Source: Guyanagaster necrorhizus
Lineage: Eukaryota; Basidiomycota; Agaricomycetes; Agaricales; Physalacriaceae
Assembly: GCF_019112545.1 (NCBI RefSeq)
Contig: NW_025064902.1
Location: 604,623-668,622, forward strand
Reading direction: 5' to 3'
Length of the DNA stretch: 64,000 nt
Shown here: in pieces, positions 46,014 to 57,513 of the stretch
Position numbering within the stretch: the first letter of the stretch is position 1
Layout: each line of letters starts with the position of its first letter
Translations under genes and position numbers: made by a program
The notes under the pieces: generated by a model
Databases searched by the model: none
Told to the model about the DNA's origin: nothing
What the model saw: the letters and a program-made list of their open reading frames with translations, nothing else

Positions 46014-47040
46014 CTATGCCTTTACAATGGAGCTCCAATCCATCCTCTCAAAACTCTGCTTCGTACTGACCAATTCCGCATCCTGGATCCCAAGGTCTTC
46101 CTTCGTCAAAATCTTTACACCGCTCTTTGACCAACCATTGACAAGTTCGACGAATTTCATATTTAACACCAGCTCTTTCCCAATTACTGGACCAGCGAAA
46201 AATGAAGCGATGTACTCTTCTGTATCCTTCTGGACAAACACGGTCTCGACGCCGTTGACCTCTCCCCATAACTTCAGGATTTCGCCCATCGTCAAAGTCT
46301 CAACCGAGCCAAGAACATACTTCGAAGGGAGAGTGATCTCCGGCTTCGCCAGGATCGCACTGACAAAAACGCCTACATCCGCGTCCGTCTGTCCTATTAT
46401 AGGTGTGGCCGCACTGGGTGCACACGGCTGAACCCACGCGTACTTCCCCGACTCCAGCTTGACTGGACGCAAAAGAGTCGCCAGGTTCGTGGCATAGAAT
46501 CCAGCCCAGAAGAAAGTCGTCTTCTTCGCGAGAGCGGGGAGGGAGGAGAAGATGTATTCGTCAATGAGGGCTTTACTATCAATATGAGGAACAGAAAGAG
46601 CGCCTTTGCTATTGGTGGAGGCAGAGGGCAAAGAACTCCAGACGTAGTGCTCGAGTGTGGGAGTGGATGCTGCGGCATTGGCGAGGTTCTTGCCCTGCTG
46701 GATTTCTCCCTCGAAGGCTCCGTCAGGTCCAACGGTCTGTAGAAGAGCCCAGAAGTCTGTTACACCAAAGGCTGCAGACGCACCCTGAGAAAAACTTAGC
46801 ATTTATTCGTTTGGACAGCTACAGTTAACGGACCTGGAATGCCTTGGCGATGCTCTGGTAGTTGTTGAGATCTGCCGCGACGACTTCAGCGCCACTAGCA
46901 GCAAGCGCCTTAGCCTTGTCACTATCTGGCTTCCGAGTTACGGCTCGAACGATGTAATCTTTGTTTTTGAGAAACGAAGCGACGACAGAGCCGCCTTGCT
47001 GTCCTGTAGCGCCAAACACAACGATGAGTTTACGGGACAT
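46014..47040 (-). CDS. NmrA-like NAD(P)-binding protein, copy B
   Basis: Exons 46834-47040 and 46014-46784 with a 49-nt intron give 325 residues. It begins MSRKLIVVFGATGQQGGSVV, the dinucleotide-binding loop, and tracks copy A (20604-21636) through LEHYVWSSLP, FFWAGFYATNL, ALAKPEITLPSKYVLGSVE-type text and the same C-terminal VSTKQ...DWS ending. First exons of the two copies are both 207 nt and the intron is in the same place, so they are paralogs from a duplication. Its role, probably redox sensing or reduction of a small substrate, is inferred from the family. Both copies look functional. Confidence 0.88.
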
Positions 47041-48519
47041 GGTTTATGGAGTGTCACTATACTGAAGCCACTTTAAATGTCGAGACGCTGATTAATTGTA
47101 GTCAGCAGAAATGCGAAAGATGACGTCCTTTGGGCAGATGACTGAGCACTTATTAATGAATTCTTCTCACAGTCATATGGTCTTTCTTGGAGCCAGTAAC
47201 GTCATATTGTTTTGTGAGAAGCAGTAAAGTCTACGACGCCCCGTCAGCAGTCGAAGGAAATCTTCCTTTTCTATTCGAGCTATAGCCTTGTTAGAGAAGA
47301 ACACCAGTGGTACATCGAGCGGAGTCCGACCATCGGCTGCAACGTCACCTGCCGAACGAAAAACTCAATGAAATGATGAAATAAAGGTACGATGTGATTT
47401 TTTGGGACGACGACGACGAGACGACCGCGGTGATGACGGTGATGGAGGCGAAGATGACTCACCAAGCTCCCATTTCGACGTCATCCCGAGCGCGGCATCT
47501 GCCAAGGCTATGGCACCTGGCTGGGAACGAAATGAAAGCCCGGCGGAGGTAACCCTCCCACCTCTCCCTGTATATCACCTTTCTTGTGTTACATCTCTCT
47601 CTAATTCATATGTATTACTACCACAGACTTTCTCTATTACTCGTAGCGATTTCTCTACTACTCGTCACCAATTCATCTACTACTCGTCTTTCTCGCTTCG
47701 GCGGTGGATGCTAGTGACAATAACGCGGCACACTGAGCTCGCGCATGCTCACTACCCTTGGATTCACATGTACTCTGGACAATCATTGAGTACAGCTCTA
47801 CAAGAGATTGACCAAAATTTACCTTTATATCAAGATGGACAGAAAGGCCGGTAAGCTCAACATTCAGACCCTACAATCTCTTGGATAATAATATCAGTGT
47901 TGAACAAAAGCCTTTGGGAAGCGGATTATGTTGTTACAAGTAGAAAGGAAGAACCCATTTCCGAGAAGAAATATTCTAAATATCAGTTGATAAGTAGACA
48001 CTGAGAAGAAGCCAATAGCAACCCGTATATGTTCCGCGGTAAGGGGCGAAGGAAAGGCTATCTCCCCGTTGTGGCCTGTGGCCCGTAGGATTGCAAACTA
48101 ATTTCTTCGACAAGAATAAATTAGGAAATGAAGTACTGCGCAAGATGGCCAGGCTGGGAGACTAGAACACTGGATTGATTGGCCATCTCCAGGGAATGTT
48201 GTTGACAAGCGGTCCCGGGCCGGTCCATGTCACGATTGAGGTCATGCCCTCAAGAATGCACGTCGTGATCACGACGCGTGCAATCTGGACGCGTTTTAGG
48301 AATTTTGGAAAGCGCGCGCCACCGTACGTTCACTCTCTGAAGCAATATATGTGCATATAAATATCTAATGGACTCGGAGAATTGATAGGTATGTAATGAC
48401 AGCGAATAAATCTACTAGCAAGAAATTAGGAACCAAGAGTCGGAGCGGGTCCACCTTAACAGCGGAAAATACTGCGAATCTATTAAACCAACTCTGCGGC
48501 TTCTCGCTAGTGAAACCAA
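47041..48519. other. Intergenic region
   Basis: No supported gene. 47410-47450 is GACGAC/GATGG-rich simple sequence; 47630-47690 has four spaced copies of (C/T)TACTCGT(C/A). A plus-strand open stretch at 47402-47854 runs through these and is probably not coding. Confidence 0.4.
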
Positions 48520-49044
48520 TTAGTCCCTCGATCGAACATAAAGTACGTGACTCACCGATCCGCGGATAATATTGCGCTTAGCATAAGAATCTCCCGGAGC
48601 AGGAGCCGCCGCTGATGGCGACCTCTTCTTCCTGCCGTTGTAGTACGTCGCACCTGATCGACACCGCGAGTCTTGGCTCGAAGGCCCTCGACCGTTTTGC
48701 TGAGGAACATCAGCCCGATGGCCCAAAGAAATGTTCAAAACACTTGGGGATACTTACGACATAGTACTGACATGGGTACGTCCCGACGCCAGAGCCCGTT
48801 CGGTACCTACAAGGATGGTTTTCAATAAAGAAACAGAAGAAAATTTCATTGAAACTTGCGTGCAGCCAAATGTCGAACCCGGGTATGGTGGAGAGTCGCT
48901 GCCCCAGCTGACCTTGGCATGCCCATTATTATCAGTGTCGGGGCACAGATATCCTGTCCATGCTGGGGAGGATGGTTGAGGGCCCCCTCCATTGGCGGCG
49001 AGAACAACAGCAACGAATGCAAGTATGTGAACAAGAAGACGCAT
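48520..49044 (-). CDS. Small secreted Cys-containing protein
   Basis: Exons 48860-49044, 48758-48806 and 48520-48699 give about 137 residues. A strong signal peptide (MRLLVHILAFVAVVLAA) is followed by GGGPQPSSPAW, YLCPDTDNNGHAKV and SPPYPGSTFGCTYRTG, then YPCQYYVQNGRG, SRCRSGATYYNG and RKKRSPSAAAPAPGDSYAKRN. Paired cysteines plus a basic C-terminal tail resemble small secreted proteins repeated in mushroom genomes; function unknown. The first intron must begin with GC (AC|GCAAGT) to keep the conserved frame, a second GC-AG intron in the window. The 3' end is uncertain, since a GTGAGT donor follows the codons IIRGS. Confidence 0.65.
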
Positions 49045-51622
49045 TATTGGCTGCAGAGGTCGATGAGGGGAGCGACGGGAATCATAGGTCCAAACTTCAG
49101 CCCTTTTATGCACGGTACAATTATCCGCCGAGAGCACCGCCTCTTCAAACGAAAAATTTTACAAAACATGCATTTTACCGACCGCGTGTTGTGACGGCGG
49201 CGTTGACGCGGGGGTGGCTAAGGGCGGCTTGCGCCTCCAATGACGATATGAAAATGATCTGGTTATGGGTAATCAATGTTGATTGTACAAGATTTTGTGG
49301 TGCAGCTATATCTGTACATCAAGTAATTCAATCCCAACGACGTTGGTGCAGAGTCAGCGGTCACGACTGAAGGCGACCTATGTCCAGTAATGCGGTGACC
49401 ACAGGGCGCTGAGAAAAAAGCGGGAGCTTAGCGACAAATCATATGGTAGCAAAGCAGGTTAATTGCCGGCATAACGTACGAAAGCGCTTAAGGCTGGACG
49501 GTTGAATTTCCATTAAATTGATATTTCACAGGAAGAAGTAACCAGTCGCTAGTACTTACATTAAAACCCGTTTGCTCATTAAATAAGATGATAACCGACG
49601 CTCGAAATGCGGAGAGTGTGAGATTAAGGAGACTTCGAATCAGGGCTAATTTTTATGAAGAGGTGTAATCTAAACTGACGCTCTGTCAGGGTCAACGCCC
49701 AAGGAAGAACGACGGATAAAGACTCCACAGGTAAAGGTTTTCAAAGGGTCAAGGGTCCGAATGGCTGACATGGACTCGCTATCGCCGTAATAAAATATCC
49801 TGACGTATGCGAGGAAATCGGATGAACAAAATAGCATTGAGATAGGAATGATGGGTGAAAGTCACCATGGATTTGTTTAGGCGACTCGGGGAAATTGCTG
49901 GTCATTATACCTGTGCCGAGGGCATCATTCCCCCGAAGTAAGGGCTGGCTCATGTGGAAAAATGACGAGTACATACAAGAACGGTGCATCTCTTTCCCAC
50001 GGAAGTCCGGGCAATGGCCATTCAACTCGAATCGAGGGTGAGCAGAGGCATTGCCTCGGCCCTCAGTCTTACCTAAACAAAATGAGAACTGTATTTTATG
50101 ATAAAGAGTAAGGTACACGCACTACTTAGCGATATGCAAAGATACCGTGACGCATGTTCAAATTAGTTGCCGTCGAGGAACGAGAATACCCAAAAGAAAA
50201 CTCGGTCAAGATGCTGCGGCCCATTCTAGGGTTCGGGACCGGGTTGTAGTTGATGTTTACAAATCATTTTATATGGATTACTTTTCCAGCCAAATCTCGC
50301 ATTTCGGTCTCCATTGTCGCCTAAGAAGAGCAGACGATATGTCACGATTCACTATTAGTATGAGAGTAGCAGTTCTTAAAAGAAAGATAATTCTTCCATG
50401 GGACAAATTTGGATACTTTCGGCCATATGTCATAGTTAAACGACGAGAGAATAACTGCGGAGGAGACAGAGCCGGGAAAGTAATCCTGAATATGGCGGTC
50501 TGGAGTGAAGTCTATGTCCGGAAACGTGGTTGTTTCCGGGAACCTCCGAATTCGGCTTTCCTTCCGACCGGGCCGCGTTCGACTGGCTATGTCGTCGGAG
50601 TGAAACACATTATGCGTTGTTTTCCTCCATATGTGACAATGTTTCTTTGGGTGTATCTCCGTGGTTCAAAGTCGACCAGCCCTCCTGCCATCGCGGCCTA
50701 CCTCAACTGAATGTACTTCAATAATAGCTGCTTTCTACTCATTAGAAATTGCTTCTCAAGGATAGCAGTCAGTCTTTTTTTTGGGGGGGGGAGAGGCTAT
50801 TATAGGACTCAACAACTCCTTTACGCTCAATTCGCAGAGCCAAGTACTGGATTCTTCACCAACCCATGCGTCGTAACCGCACGTGCGTACAGGCCTGTGA
50901 TTGCCCAACCGCCAAGCAGTACGATCCTCCACACCTGCTGAGGTCGTCTTGAACGACAGTCATGCTGTTCGTCTTCTTTTACCCATTATGTCCTTTCGTG
51001 ATCCTTTCTTAGTGAAACCGGACTTTTTATCATGCTGTAATTCCTTTTGGAAAGCTGAAGACTTAATGAAATGGCGGTTCTCAGAACAACGACGAAGATC
51101 TATCTCCTCGATCCAAATGCTGGACAAGTGTAGACACCATATAGAAGGATGAGGAGTTACCTTTCTGTATTTTCACGCTTTGCAATGACAACGAGCGTCA
51201 TTTAGTCTTCTATTGGCGGGAATCTAAGCTGTACGACGTCTACCGCATGATGGCGGATCAGCTGCGGAACGTCATCAGTAAACACGGCAGTCCATACATA
51301 TGGATATTCTTCGTCCTTTCCATTATACCGTCAATGGTTGGTGGTCACGGGAAGCACCCCTTAGTGACCCGAATCGAACGGATTTTGTCTGCTGAGAGAT
51401 CGTCCTATGATCTTGTGATGTATTCTCTTGACTACGCCGGCATGTCGGAGAATCAGCATCGGTACCACCATTCAGTCCAGTCTGAGAGGTAGACTTCTAA
51501 TAGAGCCGTGACCACCGTTTGCACCTTCTCTTTCGGTACATGAATCCTCCTTGCGTGCGTGAATTCTCGCTGCTAGACTCTTCTGAAACGCTTCTCTCCT
51601 AGGAAAACTTCTCGCTGAATGG
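49045..51622. other. Region without a supported gene
   Basis: A 187-codon open frame at 50147-50710 and an 81-codon one at 51247-51492 have no motif and no supporting splice context. Nothing else is seen. A nine-G run lies at 50783. Confidence 0.4.
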
Positions 51623-51630
51623 TATAAAAT
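51623..51630 (+). promoter_or_regulatory. TATA box of the HsbA-like gene
   Basis: TATAAAAT about 70 nt upstream of the ATG at 51698, followed by an AC-rich leader with CCAACAACTACACACACC, typical of strongly expressed fungal secreted-protein genes. Confidence 0.6.
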
Positions 51631-51697
51631 GCCTTAAACTTGAGTCTCAATCCTCCAACAACTACACACACCGTAGTCGTACTAACCAAAGCTCAAT

Positions 51698-52373
51698 ATG
51701 TTCTCCGGCATTATCGCACTTCTTCTCCCTGTCGTCCTTGCCGTCGCTAGCCCTCTCGTGGCTCGCAGCGATGTCACCGCGCTCGAAGCCGCTTTCGATG
51801 GCATGGCCAAGACCGTCCTCGCAATCCAAGAATCCTGCAAGGCCTTCTCAGAAAGCGTCGACCTTACTCATGCTACGGTCAGTTTTCCGGCACCTTTCTT
51901 CTCGCCGCTTTTGCTAATGGTGCGGATCAGGCTGTCGGCAATGCCGCAAAGACTTTAGACTCGGATGCCATTCCATTTGTCCCGGTACGCCGTTTTTTTA
52001 ACTGTCACTAGTATATACTTTCCTGACAAATGTCTATCCAGAAAAATGTGACGGAGAGGCGGTGTGCACCACTCTCACGAACTTTGCCCTCGCTCCTTTC
52101 GATCTTGGAGGGTATCGTCGCCCTCAAGGATGACTTCAATACCATCTGTGTCGTTTCCATTGTTTGCATCATCGTTAACGACCTCGCCGCTGATAACTGT
52201 GAACTTATGAATAATCTCATTGCTGCTACACCGGTATGTTTATTTGATTGATATTTCACGAACGGTATAAAAGTCACTGTGACTCTGTGCAGGCCTTTTA
52301 CAAGACGTGTGCGAATGATTTGAACGACAAGTTGGTGGCAGAGGCGACGAAGGTCCAGGTCACATTCTGTTAG
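51698..52373 (+). CDS. Hydrophobic surface-binding protein A (HsbA)-like secreted protein
   Basis: Four exons (51698-51877, 51931-51984, 52042-52233, 52293-52373) give an intact 168-residue protein. Signal peptide MFSGIIALLLPVVLAVASP and a dibasic-like VARS lead into a helical domain (LEAAFDGMAKTVLAIQESC) and a tail with Cys residues (NDLAADNCELMNNLIAATP, AFYKTCANDLNDKL and a terminal FC). This matches the HsbA family: helical bundles that coat hydrophobic surfaces and recruit hydrolases in Aspergillus, and similar secreted proteins in basidiomycetes. Length and intron phases (all phase 0) are regular. Codon use is noticeably biased to C-ending codons in exon 1, as in highly expressed fungal genes. 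The middle exon 3 sequence is less conserved. Confidence 0.75.
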
Positions 52374-52718
52374 AAGGGGAGCTTGGATGTTTCTCATAAA
52401 GCTGGCTCGAATTACGCTCGATGCATTTTGTAGTATCTGAATAAATGCGCGATTTTATTGTATCTTTTTCCTTATAAAAGCATGTCGTTTCGGCGATCAG
52501 TAAGTAATTTCTGTCATGGGGGCCTACAGCTGCCGCAGACCAACGTGGCGGCATGGATATTGTCCGAGCCAGCACACGGTCCGTTCAGCCGGCAACACTT
52601 TTCTTCAACCTTTCCGCATCGATTGCGTGTTCTGGCGCCCCAAGCAGCCTTTGTTCCGCACGCGTGATTTAGGCCGTCGCGATGTTTGATTGCGCGAAGT
52701 TTCTATAGCGGACCAGCT
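52374..52718. other. Convergent 3' region
   Basis: Holds the 3' UTRs of the HsbA-like gene and the facing partial gene. No gene is seen. Confidence 0.45.
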
Positions 52719-53549
52719 TCACAATCCTCCGTCTGGATAATAAGCCTCGCTTTCCTGATGCTGTAGCTCATCTAATGTAAGATAAGGCGAGAACAGGACA
52801 GGTGGTGGATCCAGTTCGGATGCATAGAAAGTTTGTGCATAATGGGCAGCTAGAATCTTCTTGCATCCTACTTCATTCCATTCGGTTCCAACCAGAAGTC
52901 CAAAACAACTTCCTGGCAAGGGTACATTCCACTTTTGCATGACATCCTGCAGTGCTTCAAGATGAATTGAGCGTACCTCCCAATCATGGGAGGACAATCC
53001 CTCACTAACAACAGTAACATCTATGAATGTCAGCGATTGTTCTGGAAAGACTCTGAGGACCGCTTGCTCACGCTCCATCCGAAAACTAGTGGTCATGGCA
53101 GTGATGTCTTCATCGCCTTTTAGAAGCGGTGCTTGAGCATGTCGCCTGTCAAGCACTAAGAGCTGTCCACGGAAGTTAAGCTCGGAAAGGTGCCATACCA
53201 GTTCCCGACCCCGCCGACAATCAAATGGCTCATCGTTCTGTGGAGTTGGTGGGATCAAATTTATAGCGACGGTCCGAGCTCGTAGGCAGGAGCTGAGTAA
53301 ATCTTCCGCCTCTGCAAAACCTGGATTTGAAGTTTATGATGTATCCCTCTTTTACATGAGACCCAAAAGATTGCGCCACTTCTGGGGATGTACTGGGAGT
53401 GCATCAGAGTTGACCGATGATGCGCGATATATAAGGGAATCCAAAACATGATTGAGTTGTCGCAAGTAGATCTTCTGCCTCTCCGCGTTAGCAAAAGTAA
53501 TCAGACCTGGATCTGGAAAGTAATAATAGGAATCATAATCTCCTTTCAC
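52719..53549 (-). CDS. Partial gene of an uncharacterised basidiomycete protein family
   Basis: Two exons, 53363-53549 (5' border open) and 52719-53320, join in phase across a 42-nt intron to give about 262 residues. Text such as ERQKIYLRQLNHVLDSLIYR, PQKWRNLLGF, AINLIPPTPQNDEPFD and RELVWHLSELNFRGQLLVLDRR follows a pattern I know from uncharacterised mushroom proteins in which a LxELNFRxELLxLDRR motif is constant. There is no ATG at the expected place upstream (the frame begins at a GTG), so the start is either in a missed exon or lost. No function can be given. Confidence 0.5.
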
Positions 53550-54949
53550 GTGCTGCTACGAACGAAAAGAGTCTCGATTTACACTGGTACTTGCACAGGC
53601 CCAGCCTCGAATTGCAGGAGGCGCATATTTTCCCAACAGATCTTAGAACTTGTCCCGGATGGGAGGGAGATCTGCGAAGGCAGTTTGAGAAAATACAGAG
53701 ATGAACGTCGCTTTCTAATGCATGTCACGGATATTCATGATTCACATTGACTTAGAAACTGTTGCAGACATGCAGAATTTTCTCCAATTCGGAGTTATGG
53801 GCGTAATAGCATCTACATGCCATCCTTGCCCTCATATACAGGGATGCCTGGACCTTAGAACAATCGCGTCTTAACTCGTCTCTCTTATACATGGCACAAT
53901 GTATGCATCCGTTTAGCCGGAATAAAATTTCTCCTCGAATTAGAACTACAAGTTAGTACCGATGCTAAGCCTGTCGCATGCGAAGGAACGCTCTGTGAAA
54001 TACTGTGAATGGTCTGAACCTTTCATTCATATTTTGTCAAGAGATTTGCTGCAGGCCTGCGTCTTCTCGTCACTGGGGGTTGGCTGCTCTTGGTAGTGCA
54101 TGTACGTAAGTTGTTAGCATAATCCCCCTACCAATTCGAAAGGCAAAGATCGATTCGTGGAAATCCGCGCATTTATGTTCATACACAACTTTCTGGTCTT
54201 GACGGGGTGCGGAGCCATGATGACAGGAAGCATGCATGAAGAGATGGCTGGTTCGTCATTAAATGTTGGTGGACTCACACGAATTCACGGATGGAATATA
54301 CCGTAGTGCGTTCCATTTCTTCTGTTTATTTCGAATAGCTCTGCGGTGTTTCATATCCCTCTTGCTGTTGCCGTGCCATATCAATGTCTTTCTGGCTCAA
54401 TGAATAATCAGGTGACAGACAGAATATCTTTCGCCCAACTCTTGATCGGGCTTGGAGGTCTGATGCGGAAGCTACTTACAAGGATCCAAATCCCTTTTCA
54501 GCTGCGTGCGACGGTCCATTCTATATTTGTCTCCGGCAACAAGGACGAGTCTTCAGAAACTATACATGCGGCTGTTGCGACGTCCATGTCAACCATACAA
54601 TAGATTTTCCCGCAACAGAACTTAATTTCAGCGCCCTATGATATACATTTCCTGGTTCCATTCTTCTTGTTCCGAAGTTCCACCCACATGGCAAGACTCC
54701 GTCTGGTGTGTAATCAACGGGCAGGTCATGGCATGGTTGCTATCTTGGATTCCTTTGATGTGATATTATCGTGATTAGTAGGGTTACTTCTCGACAGGAG
54801 CATCAGTATATTGTAGAAAGTCTGCGCCATACCATACCTATTCTCTTTCTCTTTCAAATCTCTCACGTGGTATACATCGATTGATGAGAAGCAGTCATCA
54901 TACCTATTTGTCTGTCATGACTTATAAGTGGGGGAAAAGGAAGAATGAC
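53550..54949. other. Region without a supported gene
   Basis: A plus-strand 85-codon stretch at 54346-54603 is not recognised. Nothing else is supported. Confidence 0.4.
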
Positions 54950-55430
54950 TATCCAACCCGCGATTCTCCCTAAATTGTACGATGGGCTCATTATAACCGA
55001 CAGATCTATTGAGGACTCTCTTGCCTCCGCTACCAGTAGGCTTCGGTCCCACACCCCACCAGATACCAAAGTCATGGATCGTCAAGCGACGGTCTTTCGA
55101 CAATGGCAGACCAAGATCCATCCACCATCGACTCGCCCGAGGATACAGTAAACGCCTCAACCTTACCCTTGCTCCACACGTCCCATGGGATGATCACGCG
55201 ACCCACACCGCCCGTGTCTCTGACATACTGCCCAACAGACACGTTCGGGAACATCGGCGGAGCATAAGCTGAGAAGGAACGCAACGTTTCGTGGTAGATG
55301 GCGATATCGGTAGTCTGTCCGAATTCATAGCAGTAAACGTCGCGGTGAATGAATGTTGAATAGTCGAAGAACCGCGGCGGAAAACCACGAAATAAGTTGC
55401 CATATATCCAGGGCGGAATTGTCTTCGTGG
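54950..55430 (-). pseudogene. Fragment of an unrecognised protein
   Basis: A minus-strand frame reads FPPRFFDYSTFIHRDVYC, then FGQTTDIAIYHETLRSFSAYAPPMFPNVSVGQYV and VIIPWDVWSKGKVEAF, which is clearly protein-like. About 60 nt further on the text continues in another frame as LGLPLSKDRRLTIHDFGIWWGVGPKPTGSGG. No splice pair restores register and no start is visible, so it appears to be a broken fragment. I do not recognise the family. Confidence 0.4.
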
Positions 55431-56036
55431 TCGTCGTCGTCAGTGGCAGTGATAGAGAGTGATGGCATGTAACACATGAAATAAAATCGCCACTGGGTAT
55501 CGCGCTGATCCTAGAAATATCCAGAAGGGAGTTGTTATCGTCATCAGCAGTAGTGATGGTGGTAGTTCATCATCAAGAGGCTCGAAGCGAATATCAAATT
55601 TTCATCCGTTCCCAGAATTAGGATCGCCGGGCTGTGTTTACCGTTAAGTGCAGAGCCCCGAGCACTCATTGAAAGTTGAATATTAATTATAGAAAATGCT
55701 GGAACTGTATCACTAGGTCTGAGAGAGGGAATCAGGAACGGCTAGTAATAGTCTTGGTTATTGCTACGAACAAGCGGGAATCTCGAAGGAACTGGGCTGT
55801 GCCAAGACGGTGCCAAGACGCCAAGACGTCACGGTGTCTATCGCATGATTCTAAGGCACATTCACAATGTCCCTTCCTTGGACATGGGTTCGTTCATCCT
55901 GACAGCATGTCAGACAATGAATGCAGCATGAGCACCTCCTCAGATTCATGTCACACAGAATGCATTAAAAAGAATCCATGTCCATTAATGAAAATGTTAC
56001 TAGCGACTAGCTCTTGAATAGTAAATAGTATCGCAC
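55431..56036. other. Intergenic region
   Basis: No gene seen. It contains a short direct repeat of GTGCCAAGACG/CCAAGACG units near 55798-55826. Confidence 0.4.
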
Positions 56037-56847
56037 TCAAAGAAATGAAAAATGGGGACTGAGAAAACTCTGGAACAACCTTGCGACAACATCCAAATGA
56101 TGTTCTTCAGCATTTCTATACCGCATCCGACCCCCTTCATCATCGAGAATTAGAGCAATGACTGGGCCGTACCATAACATCTCTTGTGCCTGAGAACCAA
56201 TGAGACTGGCGATGCTGCCATTAATGGCATTGGGGACATTGACACCTGGCTGCAGTCGATTCCTGCAGTACCAAATCTGAATTGGCGGATCGCCCAATTC
56301 CAACCGGACCCTTCGACAGGTGAGCTCATCCTGACGAAAGTAGTTGGACAGCAGCGGTATACAGTCCACTGTGGTGCCATCGTTTCTGTCCCAGAATATG
56401 AATGGGAGACGAACTCGTGTAGGCTCTGACACTTATGCCTCTATTTTCAGTCTGTGAAAATGGGAACGAGGTGAAGACATACTATTTGGCTGAAATAAGA
56501 AACCTAGAATAGTGCTCTGTGCTGGATGGCGATATATTTTTCCTTCGTTGATCCTTGGATAATTATCTGTGTATCGGTGCTGTCGATGTGGAGCCTGTGT
56601 GGAATGGACTGTAAAGGACTGGGTTTGTGAGTTTCAGTAGTTAGCTGGCAGGAAAATATTGGATGCAACATACGGATTCTAGGCATACTTGGCTGCACCA
56701 GAATGCACCACACTCACAGACTATGATTGGGTTGGAGTGAAAGTACGAAATTCTGCAGGAATGGCAGTTGTATAGCCAGGGTGGCATGTTGCCAAGTGCG
56801 GTGGCATCCATAATGTGTGAATGTGTCAGGGAATGTTGAGATGCCAT
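56037..56847 (-). CDS. Unassigned protein, possibly zinc-binding at its N-terminus
   Basis: Two minus-strand open segments may belong together. 56641-56847 starts MASQHSLTHSHIMDATALG and has CHSC...CECGAFWC, four cysteines in a CxxC/CxC spacing that could hold a zinc ion; a GTATGC donor follows. 56037-56432 encodes LPFIFWDRNDGTTVDCIPL...GDPPIQIWY, a pattern seen in some uncharacterised mushroom proteins. The intron between them (about 220 nt) would be unusually long here, so they may be separate. No function is proposed. Confidence 0.3.
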
Positions 56848-57513
56848 AGGAGCAGTTCCGAGGAGCAGGGTAGTCGATATGTGTCATTTACCGTAACATC
56901 CTGAATTTATATAGGTGGGTAGATGTCAGTTCCACTTGATCGTCCCATCTCGGTTACAATCTTAATACCTGCCGTGCGCTGAATACCTTCTTTCACCAGA
57001 TGCTGGAAAAGCCCCACTGGTGAGTACCAGGAAGGAAGGGATGCAGGCCCAGAGCCAAGTGCAGAGTCGGTCTCATTCTGTAGTTTCGCTGCTACCACCT
57101 AGTGACACTGGCTTTGGCATTTCAAGGATACCTTGATATATTTCACTTTTTGTGGATCTTGCAGCATATGTGGTGCTCGTGCACGTCCACAGAGCATACT
57201 TACATGCATATATTAAAAATGAAAGGATTATTCGTGATGTAATTTATTATTTATACAAAAAGGTGTCATCGTTATGCTTGAAAACTCTTTCAAATATCCA
57301 GTGCAGAGAGACAGAAGGGATAAGAAAGCATGTCTTGTCCGCCCTGGTCTTTTTCGGATATTTTCCTGGATTTCCATATGAGATCTGCGGCAAATATTCA
57401 CCGAAAATAAGACATGGTCGAGGATCACCTATTTTTTGTGGATTTCTCGTTTAAAAGGGGTGGGAACTTCCCTCGAGTCATCTCCAGCATTAACCACTAC
57501 CATCGCTCTGGAG
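56848..57513. other. Intergenic region
   Basis: AT-rich around 57210-57300. Contains the upstream region of the zinc-finger gene. No gene seen. Confidence 0.4.

Noticed and set aside
47402..47854. 150-codon plus-strand open frame starting with Arg/Asp/Gly-rich sequence
   Set aside because: It is explained by GACGAC/GATGG simple sequence and TACTCGT repeats rather than by coding constraint.
50147..50710. 187-codon plus-strand open frame
   Set aside because: No motif, unusual amino-acid make-up and no supporting signals; kept only as part of a gene-free interval.
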